A DNA stretch of 33,526 nucleotides from a virus. The stretch is taken from positions 1 through 33,526 of the IMG/VR virus record IMGVR_UViG_3300044533_000637; one strand, given 5' to 3'. The number at the start of each line of letters is the position of its first letter. Within the stretch, counting starts at the first letter, position 1. Position numbers and translations under genes: made by a program. The notes beneath the pieces are model-generated. The model ran no database searches. It was given only the letters and a program-made list of their open reading frames with translations, and was not told the origin of the DNA. Positions 1 through 10,262 of the stretch are shown here, piece by piece.

Positions 1-3000
1 ATAATGCAGGCCCTGGTGATCAACCATTAGCTGGTGGCGGTACCAAACGTGCTAAACGAATGGCTACTGAATTACCTTATGCAGAAAAAGTATTAAAAAG
101 ATATGCTGAGATGTCACAAGAAGGTGCAGTATTGCCTCAAGTGACAGCGTTAAAAGGCTATGAAAGTACTTTAATTCCTGGAACTAAACCTATTGATGTA
201 TCAGGCGTTAAGCCAAGTGGAGCTGCAGGCATAATTAATACAGCCACTGTGAATGCTGTAGAAGTAATGCAAAAAGAGATTGCTAATCCATTACAAGATT
301 TGCAAACAGAGTTGAGTTCAGGAAGATCTTCTATTAGAGAAATTTTAGCTAGTAAAGGTCAATATGACCCTGCAATGCTTGCTTCACTTAGTAATGAACA
401 AGCTAATAAGCTGCTAGAAGGTTTGAAAATAAAATTAGGCAAAGAATCTCAATTAAATCGGATAACAGCTGCTGGATATGATACTACTGGATTGCAAAAA
501 TCTATTCTTAGTGATGCTGAAAAAGAAAAAGGAAAAATTGATGCTATCAATATGTCCATTAGTTTGACAGCTAATAGATTAAACGAAGCTAATGGCTTCT
601 TAGAGCAAATGCCAAATAATATCACATCATTTCTAGAAGTATACAGTGGATTGAATGCTGAAACCGTTGCATATATGAGTGAAGCACAAAAGTCAATACT
701 TAAAACAATGACTTTAGACGCACTTCATTTGCAAAAACAAATTGATGATGCTAAATTATTAGGACAACCTACAGATGAAGCTTCAAGTAAACTTGCGTTA
801 CTAAAAGATAGTATCAAAGAAATGGGTGATGCTGCTAATGCAAGTGCTATTCAAGCTCGTGAAGCAGGTAAGTCATTTGCAAGCGGTATTCAAGGTGGTT
901 TCAAAGATGCATTTAAAGGCTTAATAACAGGCGCAGGTGCAGGTGAAAAAGGCGGAATACTAGGTGCTTTTGCTAATAAACTAAAATCAGCTTTCATTGA
1001 TAATATGGCAAATGCTATGTCTGACAGTATGACTAAAAGTTTAGGTTTAGGGGCAGAAGGTACTTTATTTAAAACAGCGGAAGGCTTAGGAACTAAAGTA
1101 TTTAGTTTATTTGAGTCAGGGATAAATAGTATTACACCTAATGCAATGAGATCACCATCAAGTGGTTTCTTATCATTCTTAGGTTTTGCAGAAGGCGGTC
1201 AAATAGCTGGTCCAGGTACTGGTACATCTGATTCAATGATTGCTGCTGTATCTAATGGTGAGTATATTGTAAATGCTAAATCTACAGCTAAACATTTAGG
1301 CTTATTAGATGCAATTAATAAAGGCAAGATTCCTAAGTTTGCTAAAGGTGGTTTTTACGGTAATAATGTTACATCTGCATTTTCTACGATTCCCGCTACA
1401 ACAGGTACTGTAATTGAAATAAATGGATTAGATGCACCAGCCGCTAAATTATCTAAAGCTGGAGATGATTTATTAAATTCAAGTAGCATCTCTAAAGATG
1501 TATCATCTGTATGGCTAGATTCAATAACTCAAATGGTTACAGGTGGCCCTGATGGTGGCGGAATAACTGGTACGCTTGTAGATGTTGGTGCAGAAGTTGG
1601 TAAATTCTTTCAAGATAAATCTAAATGGGTATGGGATGGTACTATTAATCTTTATGACAAAGCCAAAGGTTTGTTAAATACTGCTGGAAATTTTGTATGG
1701 GATGGCGTAATTAATGTAGCTGGGACTATTAAAGATAATTTACCTTCTGTATCAGCTCTTGTAAATTGGACAGGAGGTGGAAATGTCTCTGTTCCCGGCA
1801 CAGTTAATACTGGTTCCGCACCATCAGTAACGGCTACAGTAAGCGGTTGGTTAGATAAAGCAGGAAATGCAATTAAAGATTTAAATATAACAGGTACTTT
1901 AGCAGATTTCAAAAATACTATAACTGCTAAATTTGCTGGATGGTATGAAAATGGAACAACGCTTATAAATGACGCGTGGCAAGGTGTTAAAGGTACTCTT
2001 AATATTTCAGAAACTGCTAAAACAGTATCAACAAAAATCTCTGAATGGTATGATGCAGGCGGTACTTTAATAGGAGAAGGCTGGAAAGGCGTCAAAGGTG
2101 TTATTTCAAATATTCCTAGTATTGACTTCAGTAATATGTTTACTGTAGATAATATGGAAGCGATAGGCGGTGCATATGTCTTAAAACCGTTCACTTATAT
2201 GTCTAGCGCATTGAAGAATATAGACTTTAATAAATACTTTAGTCTTGAAGCAATAGGCAAAGGGTTCAAAGCTGTTTTAACGCCATTTACATGGATTCGC
2301 GATAAAGTATCCGCAATGGATCCTGGCCAATATCTGACATTAGATACTGTCGCAGCTGCAGGTAAAAACATTATAAAGCCATTTACATGGCTCGGCGCTC
2401 AAGTCACTAAAATACCTTTCTCAGATTATTTGTCTGTACAAGGGATCAAAGAAGTTGGTACAACTTTATTAAAACCGTTTGAATATATCGGTGCAGAAAT
2501 AAACAAAGTAGATTGGGCGGGATTATTTAAATTTGATCCTTCCAAAATATTTCCTAATTTATCTAATGATATTTCTGGTGATATTGCGGAGTGGTTCGGT
2601 AATATTGATTTGCCAGCTTTTGAACCTAGTAAATGGGCGAATGAAATAAGATCACTCGGGACGGTAGCCTTTGACTTCCTCACTAACTTGGTAAAAGGCA
2701 TAAGAATTGATTCTGTTGCTAGTTTATTCCCGCAAGCTACAGGAGGTTTAGCAGGAACTGGCAAAGACATTCCTCTCAGCGGTCTAGTTAAAGGCCCTGG
2801 TACTGGTACATCGGATTCAATTCCAGTTCGATTATCGAATGGGGAGTATGTAATACCGGCAAAACAAACAGCAGAATATGCTGATGTACTTAATCAAATT
2901 AGAGCTGGTACTTTTGGAAAAGGATTGCCTGGTGACCTAACAATTGGAGACTATGCGGCGGGTATTAAAAGTGGTAAATATGCAACTAAAGATAATAAAG

Positions 3001-6000
3001 GATTCTTTGATGCATTAGGTAAATTAAAAACTTATGATGCTAATGGTAATCCTACAGGGCATTATTGGATGCCTGAATATGCGCCTATAATGGACTCATT
3101 GGGTTCTGCATTTACATCAGGATTGCCTTCAAATTCTTCTGTTAATTATGGTGGAAAGGATTACGGCATTGCTGCTTTCAATAAATTAATGATGAAGGGC
3201 ATTAGTGGTGCAGGCCAATTAGTTAGGACAGCGCTAGGGAAATACTCTTGGGATAATACTGGAGAAATGTCTGATTGGACTCCTGATATTTCTGAAACGC
3301 CTATAGCTGGCACATCTCAGTATACTATGGAGCAGTTAAAGTATACTTTTGGAAAGCAAGGCGAAGCTATCGGATACTCGGATATAAAACCTACTGATAT
3401 GACTACTAAGTTCATATTAAGTGATAATGGCGCTAGACAAGTTCCTAATCTCTTAAATGATGATAGTAATTGGTTTGGTACAGGTATTCTGTTGCCTAAT
3501 GATCGTTCTATGTCAGTAGAAGATATGGCTGCAATTAGAGCGCATAACTATTTAAACCTTAGACGATTTGATTCTATTGCTGATAAGCAAACAGGTAAAG
3601 GTTTACTTCGTGTATTCAATCAAAATCCTAAAACTAAAGCTTTTGAACCTGCCAAAGGTTCTTTAGGGCCTTGGAGAACTCAATCAGAAGTAAATAAGTT
3701 AGTTGAAAATTCAGGCTATTTAGGGAATACACAATTCTTTGATAACACAACAGTTGCACAAATGGATGCTGTCAGAGAAGCTTCCTTTCCTGTAATAAGT
3801 GCGTATGATGAAGAATCCCAAAATACGTTTAAAAAGTTTAAACCGAATTTAGGTACATTAGGCATTTTTGCCAATACAGGTGCATCATCATTCCTCAATT
3901 TGAATGACAGCATTGATGGATATGTATGGCCATCTGGTATGAATAATGCCACTGCATTAGCTAAAATAGGATTACAAAATAAGCAATATTCTGAATTATT
4001 AGCAAAAAGTGAAAATCCGTTATCAGATGCAGCAGTTTTCTGGCAAAACACCAAAGGTTCAACTCATTATGAAAAAGAACTTGCAAAAACTTCAAGTGTA
4101 TCTGGTCATTCTTCTATAAACTATTGGGAGGATTATTTCGGACAAAAGGCTTTAGATTTAATCAATCAATACCATCCTGACGCTTCTAATAATTATTTAG
4201 GCACAGCAGTACAACCTAAGCCTAACGCTCAAGTTCAAAAAATATTAGAAGCTACAGAAAAAGCTTTTGAGTTACCTTTGAAAGCAGATGGATCTCCATA
4301 TTCAGATGATGATATCAAAGCAATTCACCAAGGATTAGTCGATTCTAATATTCTAAGTAAAGTTGTTGCGGGATCTACTAAAAGTGCTGTAGGCTTAAAT
4401 GGGTTCCAAATTCCTTCTAATGTTATGGCCAGTTTGCTTAAAGACGGCCAACTAGGTACAGGTAGTTGGGCATTAGAGAAAAACAGTGGAATGTACAATT
4501 ACACTGAAGAAGCTGTAGCAAATGGTACAAAGATGCGTGAGACTGTCTTAGGTCTTACTAGTGCTGCAGGTGATCTCGTAACAGAGAGAATTCCTACAGA
4601 TAAGCCTATGTTAGAGTTGAATAAAGCAGGCAAGTGGGAATTACCAAAAATAAAAGTACCAGAAGCCACTAATACCCGATTGGCAGCTAAATTAGTTTCA
4701 AATGTAGCTTCTGGAAAATCCAAAGTCAGTGATTGGATGTCACCAAAAACTCCTAAAGTTACATCAACTACTCCATATATGACTTTTGATCTTTTAAGTA
4801 AGAATGCCGGTCCTAAGCCTGCCTCTGATCCTTTTGCGCATATTAAAGATTTATTATCGGTAAAAGGTGTCAAGAAGTTCGGATCAGATAGTATGAAGAT
4901 GGCGTCCTACTTGGCTGATAAATTATACAGGGGTGGTGTTGATACAGCTATTTCAATAAAAGATTTTTATACGAGTATGACTGCGGAGGGCTATATTGAT
5001 GCAGGAAAGGTAGGTGCGTTACCTGATTTTAAACTACCAGATACGCTATTTGCTTTAGATAATGTTAAAACTAAATTCCCATTTGACGCAAAATTCTTGG
5101 GAGAACAATTTGCGTCAGATGCTTGGGCAGGTTATACATTGCTAGGTAGTGCTGATAATCCTTATGGTTCGTCCTTTCCATTTCTATTAGATAAGAATGC
5201 GAGCCCTAAAGATGTTTCCGGAGCTAAGGCAAACTTGGATCAATTAGTTGCTTATGTAAAAGCCGGCGGTGCAATGACTTCCGAGCAGACATTAGGGGCT
5301 GATTGGATTTTAGGCAAGTCTAACCTTGATATTAATAAACTTCGTCCGCCAACAATGTTAGATAAGGTAGGAAATTGGCTAATAAAACCTGCGGGTGCTG
5401 ATGCTGGAGTCCCTCCTGTATTACAGGCATATGATACTTCAACTGCTGCAGGATTATCTCAATTCTACCCTAAAGTATTTTCAAACCCTGTTTTAGCAAA
5501 GCAGATAACATCTGATCTTGCACCAGATAATACTTTGGATGAAAGTACAGTAACTTCGTTATTAGACAATATTGAATTTTCAAGTCTTTCAAAATCATTA
5601 AACGACAAGTTAGTAAGCGACTGGGGTAAAGATATGATAGCACCAATGCTATCAGGCGTAGAAGTAATAGATCAATCTACATACCCTAATCCTGAATTCG
5701 GTATTTGGGATCGTATGTTAAGCTGGGTAGGGTTATCTGATAAGCCTGAAATTTTAACAGCAGAACAACATGATGATTATGAAACTTTCAAAGGTTACAA
5801 ACCATTAGCTATTTCTAAACCAGTAACACCTTCGTTATTTAATTTTGGAAATGATCCTATTACTAAAGTTCCAATGTTGTCTATAGGTTCTGGTAAGTTA
5901 TTACAAGATTGGGAAGCAGATGAAAATCCACTAATTACTCTTGCAAAAGATTCCCAAGGACAAAGTTTATCTTCTAATTGGGATGCGGGTTGGAAAAACG

Positions 6001-6512
6001 ATTTTGGATTTAGCGATAATCGGATGACAGATATTACTCCGATGGTTGAGGCAATATTCTCAGCATTTACCAATGACCCTGTTGGAACCATCGCATCTAT
6101 TGTTACTCCAGCTGCTCAACAGACAGTGACAAGTTTGTTAACTGGATGGTTATTCAGCTCAGTTATGGGTATGGCTACAGGCGGTTTAGTAACAGGCCCT
6201 GGAACAAGTACTTCTGATTCAATTCCTACAATGTTATCCAATGGTGAATTTGTAATTAATGCGGCTGCAACTAGACAGAATAGAGCGTTACTTGAATCTA
6301 TCAATTCAGGCCGTCCACTTTCATCTTTAGCGCCTTCTATCGGTGTTAAAGAATTTGATACAAATAAAAATTCAGTAGTTAATAATAACTCTACTGTAGT
6401 AAATTTAAATATAACAGGAGATATCTCTAATCAAACAAGATCTGAGATTCTTCAATTAATTCCAACAATAGCTCAAGGTGTTAATACATACAATAGAGCT
6501 AGAGCTTACTAA
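1..6512 (+). CDS. Tail tape measure protein, C-terminal part (5' end outside window)
   Basis: The frame is open from base 3 to the stop at 6510-6512 with no stop upstream of the first ATG (60), so this is the last 2169 residues of a longer protein and ATG 60 need not be the start. Tape measure proteins set tail length and line the tail tube. The identifying feature is the C-terminal module of lambda-type tape measures, glycine-rich GPGTxTSDSIP followed by LSNGE(F/Y)VINA, seen at about 6180-6263. Two further copies lie near 1193-1290 and 2780-2865. Between about 2160 and 2540 there are four tandem repeats of about 32 residues with the core KPFTW/Y. Upstream of them, around 1620-2130, are Trp-rich repeats such as EWYDAGGTLIGEGWKGVKG. 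The 2870-5400 part has no recognisable domain. The next gene starts 10 bases after the stop, consistent with a tail operon. Identification is strong; the role of the middle part is unknown. Confidence 0.93.
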   Translation, partial: NAGPGDQPLAGGGTKRAKRMATELPYAEKVLKRYAEMSQEGAVLPQVTALKGYESTLIPGTKPIDVSGVKPSGAAGIINTATVNAVEVMQKEIANPLQDLQTELSSGRSSIREILASKGQYDPAMLASLSNEQANKLLEGLKIKLGKESQLNRITAAGYDTTGLQKSILSDAEKEKGKIDAINMSISLTANRLNEANGFLEQMPNNITSFLEVYSGLNAETVAYMSEAQKSILKTMTLDALHLQKQIDDAKLLGQPTDEASSKLALLKDSIKEMGDAANASAIQAREAGKSFASGIQGGFKDAFKGLITGAGAGEKGGILGAFANKLKSAFIDNMANAMSDSMTKSLGLGAEGTLFKTAEGLGTKVFSLFESGINSITPNAMRSPSSGFLSFLGFAEGGQIAGPGTGTSDSMIAAVSNGEYIVNAKSTAKHLGLLDAINKGKIPKFAKGGFYGNNVTSAFSTIPATTGTVIEINGLDAPAAKLSKAGDDLLNSSSISKDVSSVWLDSITQMVTGGPDGGGITGTLVDVGAEVGKFFQDKSKWVWDGTINLYDKAKGLLNTAGNFVWDGVINVAGTIKDNLPSVSALVNWTGGGNVSVPGTVNTGSAPSVTATVSGWLDKAGNAIKDLNITGTLADFKNTITAKFAGWYENGTTLINDAWQGVKGTLNISETAKTVSTKISEWYDAGGTLIGEGWKGVKGVISNIPSIDFSNMFTVDNMEAIGGAYVLKPFTYMSSALKNIDFNKYFSLEAIGKGFKAVLTPFTWIRDKVSAMDPGQYLTLDTVAAAGKNIIKPFTWLGAQVTKIPFSDYLSVQGIKEVGTTLLKPFEYIGAEINKVDWAGLFKFDPSKIFPNLSNDISGDIAEWFGNIDLPAFEPSKWANEIRSLGTVAFDFLTNLVKGIRIDSVASLFPQATGGLAGTGKDIPLSGLVKGPGTGTSDSIPVRLSNGEYVIPAKQTAEYADVLNQIRAGTFGKGLPGDLTIGDYAAGIKSGKYATKDNKGFFDALGKLKTYDANGNPTGHYWMPEYAPIMDSLGSAFTSGLPSNSSVNYGGKDYGIAAFNKLMMKGISGAGQLVRTALGKYSWDNTGEMSDWTPDISETPIAGTSQYTMEQLKYTFGKQGEAIGYSDIKPTDMTTKFILSDNGARQVPNLLNDDSNWFGTGILLPNDRSMSVEDMAAIRAHNYLNLRRFDSIADKQTGKGLLRVFNQNPKTKAFEPAKGSLGPWRTQSEVNKLVENSGYLGNTQFFDNTTVAQMDAVREASFPVISAYDEESQNTFKKFKPNLGTLGIFANTGASSFLNLNDSIDGYVWPSGMNNATALAKIGLQNKQYSELLAKSENPLSDAAVFWQNTKGSTHYEKELAKTSSVSGHSSINYWEDYFGQKALDLINQYHPDASNNYLGTAVQPKPNAQVQKILEATEKAFELPLKADGSPYSDDDIKAIHQGLVDSNILSKVVAGSTKSAVGLNGFQIPSNVMASLLKDGQLGTGSWALEKNSGMYNYTEEAVANGTKMRETVLGLTSAAGDLVTERIPTDKPMLELNKAGKWELPKIKVPEATNTRLAAKLVSNVASGKSKVSDWMSPKTPKVTSTTPYMTFDLLSKNAGPKPASDPFAHIKDLLSVKGVKKFGSDSMKMASYLADKLYRGGVDTAISIKDFYTSMTAEGYIDAGKVGALPDFKLPDTLFALDNVKTKFPFDAKFLGEQFASDAWAGYTLLGSADNPYGSSFPFLLDKNASPKDVSGAKANLDQLVAYVKAGGAMTSEQTLGADWILGKSNLDINKLRPPTMLDKVGNWLIKPAGADAGVPPVLQAYDTSTAAGLSQFYPKVFSNPVLAKQITSDLAPDNTLDESTVTSLLDNIEFSSLSKSLNDKLVSDWGKDMIAPMLSGVEVIDQSTYPNPEFGIWDRMLSWVGLSDKPEILTAEQHDDYETFKGYKPLAISKPVTPSLFNFGNDPITKVPMLSIGSGKLLQDWEADENPLITLAKDSQGQSLSSNWDAGWKNDFGFSDNRMTDITPMVEAIFSAFTNDPVGTIASIVTPAAQQTVTSLLTGWLFSSVMGMATGGLVTGPGTSTSDSIPTMLSNGEFVINAAATRQNRALLESINSGRPLSSLAPSIGVKEFDTNKNSVVNNNSTVVNLNITGDISNQTRSEILQLIPTIAQGVNTYNRARAY

Positions 6513-6522
6513 GGAATATATT

Positions 6523-7170
6523 ATGGAATTCGGTATCCTAGATATTGATGGTTCTTTACTTGCTAAATTCACAACTCCATTAACTGTGAAAAGTAATCAA
6601 CCAATATTTGTCTCGGATACCCTTTCTCTACAAAGAAAAGTTACAAAGAGATCTTCAAGTCATAGATGGGAAATAGATACTAATCTAGCTCCTTTAAAAC
6701 TTGATGCGAATGATCTCTTTGCATTTATTGTAGAAAAAGGGCTATCGGAAACAGTTAAAATAAAAATGCCACAAAATTATGCAGTGGTGGTAAAATTAGA
6801 AAAAGATGGATTAGGTAAACATACAGACAGGCTAGTAATAGATGACAATATTACTAATGGAAACTTAGGTACTAGTACAATTAAAGTAACAGGTACTTCT
6901 TATGAAATACCAAGAGGTACATTTGTTTCTTTTACAGGCAGTAATCCTAAGATGTACATGACAACCTCTGAATCAACACCATCTGTTAATGGCGTATCTA
7001 CTATTAATATTTTCCCTGCATTAGTTTCAAATGTAACTGGAGAATATTTGAAATATAAAAATGTTGAAATGACATGTAAATTTGATACGTCAGTTGTAAT
7101 AGGCATGACATATAGTGATGGTGTTTTGATGGATAATGGCACCTTTAAACTATTGGAGCATTTGGTATGA
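6523..7170 (+). CDS. Putative minor tail protein after the tape measure
   Basis: This 215-residue protein starts at ATG 6523, preceded by AAGGA at 6511-6515. A longer frame from 6478 would overlap the tape measure gene and lacks a ribosome site. The protein is rich in beta-type sequence with no signal peptide or membrane segment. The N-terminal third contains the strand-like segment LQRKVTKRSSSHRWEIDTNL. I recognise no catalytic motif. Its place directly after the tape measure gene matches lambda gpM/gpL or distal tail proteins, so a structural role at the tail tip is the likely one. Its stop overlaps the next start in an ATGA arrangement, indicating translational coupling. The exact family is not identified. 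Confidence 0.6.
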   Translation: MEFGILDIDGSLLAKFTTPLTVKSNQPIFVSDTLSLQRKVTKRSSSHRWEIDTNLAPLKLDANDLFAFIVEKGLSETVKIKMPQNYAVVVKLEKDGLGKHTDRLVIDDNITNGNLGTSTIKVTGTSYEIPRGTFVSFTGSNPKMYMTTSESTPSVNGVSTINIFPALVSNVTGEYLKYKNVEMTCKFDTSVVIGMTYSDGVLMDNGTFKLLEHLV

Positions 7171-7745
7171 TATCTGCTACAAGTAATATACATGCTGCAG
7201 TATTGAGTAATGCACCGTCATCTATTTTATTGAGAATCTTAGATCCAACTGGTGATCAAATCCTGAGTACAACTACCGCACCTTTTGATGTTGTGTTCAA
7301 AGATAATACGTATTATTCAAATGCTATTTTAGTATCAACATCTCCTCCACAATTTACAACTTTAATAGGAGGCGGCGATTACACGTTTGTAGTTACAGAT
7401 CCTGATTTATTAGCTTTAGTGTCTTTTAATAATGGTCTTGTAGGTTATTCAGCAGAGGTTTACGTTGTGTACTTAGAGAACGATACACCAATCGATGATG
7501 AAGGCTATTTAATATTTAAGGGTAAGATAAACTCTGTATCTCAAACAACTAAAACAGATGTAATAGGCGAGAATACATTAATATGCACTTGCTCTAGTCC
7601 ATTATACAGTTTAGATTATGAAAAGGGATTTTTATTATCTCATGAGAAAGTCTCTACAACTACATTAGGTGATGATTGCTGTATCAATATAGCATCAGAT
7701 AAAAATACTGGGAAGCTTAAATGGGGGTATGTCAATGGCCGATAG
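7167..7745 (+). CDS. Putative tail tip protein
   Basis: A 192-residue protein whose ATG overlaps the preceding stop (ATGA at 7167-7170). It is soluble and beta-rich, with several Cys residues near the C-terminus (a CTC at about residue 142 and a CC pair at about 171). The layout loosely recalls the small proteins that sit between the tape measure and the gpJ-like protein in many siphophages of Gram-negative hosts. I see no NlpC/P60 peptidase motif, so this is not a lambda gpK equivalent. Its end overlaps the gpJ-like gene start. Role inferred from position only. Confidence 0.5.
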   Translation: MISATSNIHAAVLSNAPSSILLRILDPTGDQILSTTTAPFDVVFKDNTYYSNAILVSTSPPQFTTLIGGGDYTFVVTDPDLLALVSFNNGLVGYSAEVYVVYLENDTPIDDEGYLIFKGKINSVSQTTKTDVIGENTLICTCSSPLYSLDYEKGFLLSHEKVSTTTLGDDCCINIASDKNTGKLKWGYVNGR

Positions 7746-10260
7746 TTGGTTTAAAAATATATTTTCACTTGCAGGTATTGGAGCTTTTGCATATCTAATT
7801 TATGATGAAGCTACTAATAAACCTAAAGTCGTAAATAAAGTAGGCTCTGATGTTGAAAACCAAACAGAAGCAACATATCTTCCTATTGCTTACGGGAGAT
7901 GTACTTTAGATGGTATTAGGGTTTCTGCGGAGACTGTTAATAAGTATATTCAAACTACTGGAAATTTTGATAATAGCTTCTATACACCTGGAATAACTTC
8001 TACATATGTAAATTCTGCTAATAATATTTTAGTAACACAATCTGTATTATGTTTAGGCCCGATTAATAGAGTAGTAGATGTTCTTGTTGATGACAAACCT
8101 ATAACAGATCCTAATTTTGCAAATTTAAATGGGTTTAGAATTGATGTACACAACTTAGGCTCTACTAGTTATTCATGTGAACTTGCACGTAGTCATGTAT
8201 CAAATGCTGCACATTCTTATTTCAATAAAATGGCATACGCTACTTCTGTATTTAAGCTAAATGGTACAACACCAGCTTTTAGTGGTATACCTAAATTACA
8301 GTTCTTTTTAGAAGGGTCTAAAGTAAATGTATATGATGCTACAGGGCAAAATCCAGTATTACAGTATTCTAATAATCCAGCATGGTGTTTACTACATTTC
8401 TTAACAAATAATTACTTAACAAAATCTCTTGTAAATATAAATGAAATAGATATTATATCATTTTATAAAGCAGCTCAAATATGTAATCAGTCCACAGGCA
8501 TATCGCATGTAGGAAAAGGGCGTGTATGGGACTCACCAGATCCTTATACATATAAAAGATATGAATGTAATATGGTTTTAGATACTAGTAGACCTGCTAG
8601 AGAAAATATTTCAGACATATTATCTACTATGAATTATGCAGATTTAGTATGGTCTGAAGGGACTTATAAATTAAAGCTTATCGATCCCACTAAAAATTAT
8701 TCTTTGGCAGCTAATTTATGTTCACCATTAGATAGTGTTTCAATAAATGATGACCATTTAGTATTAGGCGAACAAATTGATTTAGCATGGCCGCCTATTT
8801 CTAGTAAGTTGAACTATATAACTGTTAAATTTAAAAATGAAGAATTAGATTTTAAAGAAGATTCTATTTCATGGCCACCGAAAAATACTAGAACCTATTA
8901 TGTAGGTGAGGGACCGTATCAGTATACTGCAGATATTTATACTAAACCTGAAGCTAATTCTTTAGCGGCTGATTATGGTGTTTGGTCAGGTTCGGGCAGT
9001 AGTTGTATACTAGTGTACTTATTTAAAACCCCTATGTATTTAACGTCTACATCTGCTACATTCTACCATTCTGGCCCATCTAGTGATAGTTGGAATATTA
9101 AAAGCGAATCTGATGCTTCATTAGCATTAACAACAAAGCCTACTACAATTACCTTAAAGGCTAATACAGTATATAAAGTTACAATGAATGCAACAGGCAG
9201 AGCTGTAGGCGATCGTGCATTAGCGGGTACTATTCAAACATCTAGCCAAATATTATGGACAACACGTGATGAAACTTTTGCAAACTATGTAACTATTTCT
9301 GAAACAGACCAATACAGTTCATTATTAGCAGAAGATGGTGGAATAATATTAGAACAATCTACTAATTTAGTAGGCATAACCTCCAGAACACATGCTCTTG
9401 CAAGAGCTAGGGATATTCTAAATAAAAGTAGAAATGAATTAGCTGTTGGTATTTCTGTTGCTACACCTGGAGTATTATTTGAACCTGGTGATATAATTCA
9501 ATTAGATACCGCTACATTAGACCTGGCTATACAGAATTTTAGAATAGCATCTATAGATATTAAAGATAATGATATATTGCAATTAAAAGCAACATTATAT
9601 GATAACGCTATAATTGCACCGTATACTTCTACATACCAAACTGAGAAATTAGAATGGGTTTCGAGTACTTATGTACCAGCTCCGACTAATGTTTCGTATA
9701 CAGTTTCTACTGTTTCGTCATCTGAGAAATCTTCAGGGACTATTAAGTGGTCAGGTGTATCGAGTAATTTAGGTAACATTGTTTATAGGATAACTGTATA
9801 TGGATTAAATGCGCCTATTATTGATGTAGATAAGGTTTTATCTTTTGATGTAGTCGGTACTACTGAATGCGTATTGCCTGATTTAGAACTTAAAGGGATT
9901 ACAGAAGCTAGATTTTCTGTAAAAACAGTAATAGATAAACATGGAGAGTCTATAGAATCATTTACTGGAACAACTTTAGAAACATTAGTTCCTTATGATC
10001 CGTCTATTATTATAACACCTGCAAGTGGCCAGCCTTCTAATTTTACAATAGCATCTAATAGCAAGGTTATTACACCTTCGTATATTATACTGCAAGCTAA
10101 TTCTGGTGTTTCACATTCGAATTATACATGGTATATTAATAATGTGAAACAAACGTATCAGATAATTAATGGTGTTTCAACACCTGCTAATACACAGACA
10201 TTCAGATTAATAGCTCCATCTGATTCAAATCCATTAAGTATAAAAGTTATAGCGAGTTAA
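7735..10260 (+). CDS. gpJ-like tail tip / central fibre protein
   Basis: Two in-frame ATGs exist, 7729 and 7735. I choose 7735 (841 residues) because the run GGGGG at 7723-7727 is correctly spaced for it and too close to 7729. The N-terminus has a short hydrophobic stretch (IFSLAGIGAFAYLIYDEA), followed by YLPIAYGRCTLDGIRVSAE, which resembles the 'P(V/I)xYGR' opening of gpJ-type tail tip proteins. Near residues 555-625 the sequence ILNKSRNELAVGIS, then FEPGDIIQLDTATLDLAIQ, resembles the phage tail 3 domain of gpJ relatives. A fibronectin III-like domain follows at about 645-745. gpJ relatives form the tail tip and contact the receptor or hold the side fibres. Length is shorter than lambda gpJ (1132). 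The next gene, a fibre, starts two bases after the stop. Confidence 0.75.
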   Translation: MADSWFKNIFSLAGIGAFAYLIYDEATNKPKVVNKVGSDVENQTEATYLPIAYGRCTLDGIRVSAETVNKYIQTTGNFDNSFYTPGITSTYVNSANNILVTQSVLCLGPINRVVDVLVDDKPITDPNFANLNGFRIDVHNLGSTSYSCELARSHVSNAAHSYFNKMAYATSVFKLNGTTPAFSGIPKLQFFLEGSKVNVYDATGQNPVLQYSNNPAWCLLHFLTNNYLTKSLVNINEIDIISFYKAAQICNQSTGISHVGKGRVWDSPDPYTYKRYECNMVLDTSRPARENISDILSTMNYADLVWSEGTYKLKLIDPTKNYSLAANLCSPLDSVSINDDHLVLGEQIDLAWPPISSKLNYITVKFKNEELDFKEDSISWPPKNTRTYYVGEGPYQYTADIYTKPEANSLAADYGVWSGSGSSCILVYLFKTPMYLTSTSATFYHSGPSSDSWNIKSESDASLALTTKPTTITLKANTVYKVTMNATGRAVGDRALAGTIQTSSQILWTTRDETFANYVTISETDQYSSLLAEDGGIILEQSTNLVGITSRTHALARARDILNKSRNELAVGISVATPGVLFEPGDIIQLDTATLDLAIQNFRIASIDIKDNDILQLKATLYDNAIIAPYTSTYQTEKLEWVSSTYVPAPTNVSYTVSTVSSSEKSSGTIKWSGVSSNLGNIVYRITVYGLNAPIIDVDKVLSFDVVGTTECVLPDLELKGITEARFSVKTVIDKHGESIESFTGTTLETLVPYDPSIIITPASGQPSNFTIASNSKVITPSYIILQANSGVSHSNYTWYINNVKQTYQIINGVSTPANTQTFRLIAPSDSNPLSIKVIAS

Positions 10261-10262
10261 TT

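Noticed and set aside
1652-6304. Several long open frames on the minus strand across the tape measure gene (up to 180 codons)
   Set aside because: They lie opposite a strongly identified gene, have no ribosome sites, and their proteins look like antisense translations of repetitive sequence.
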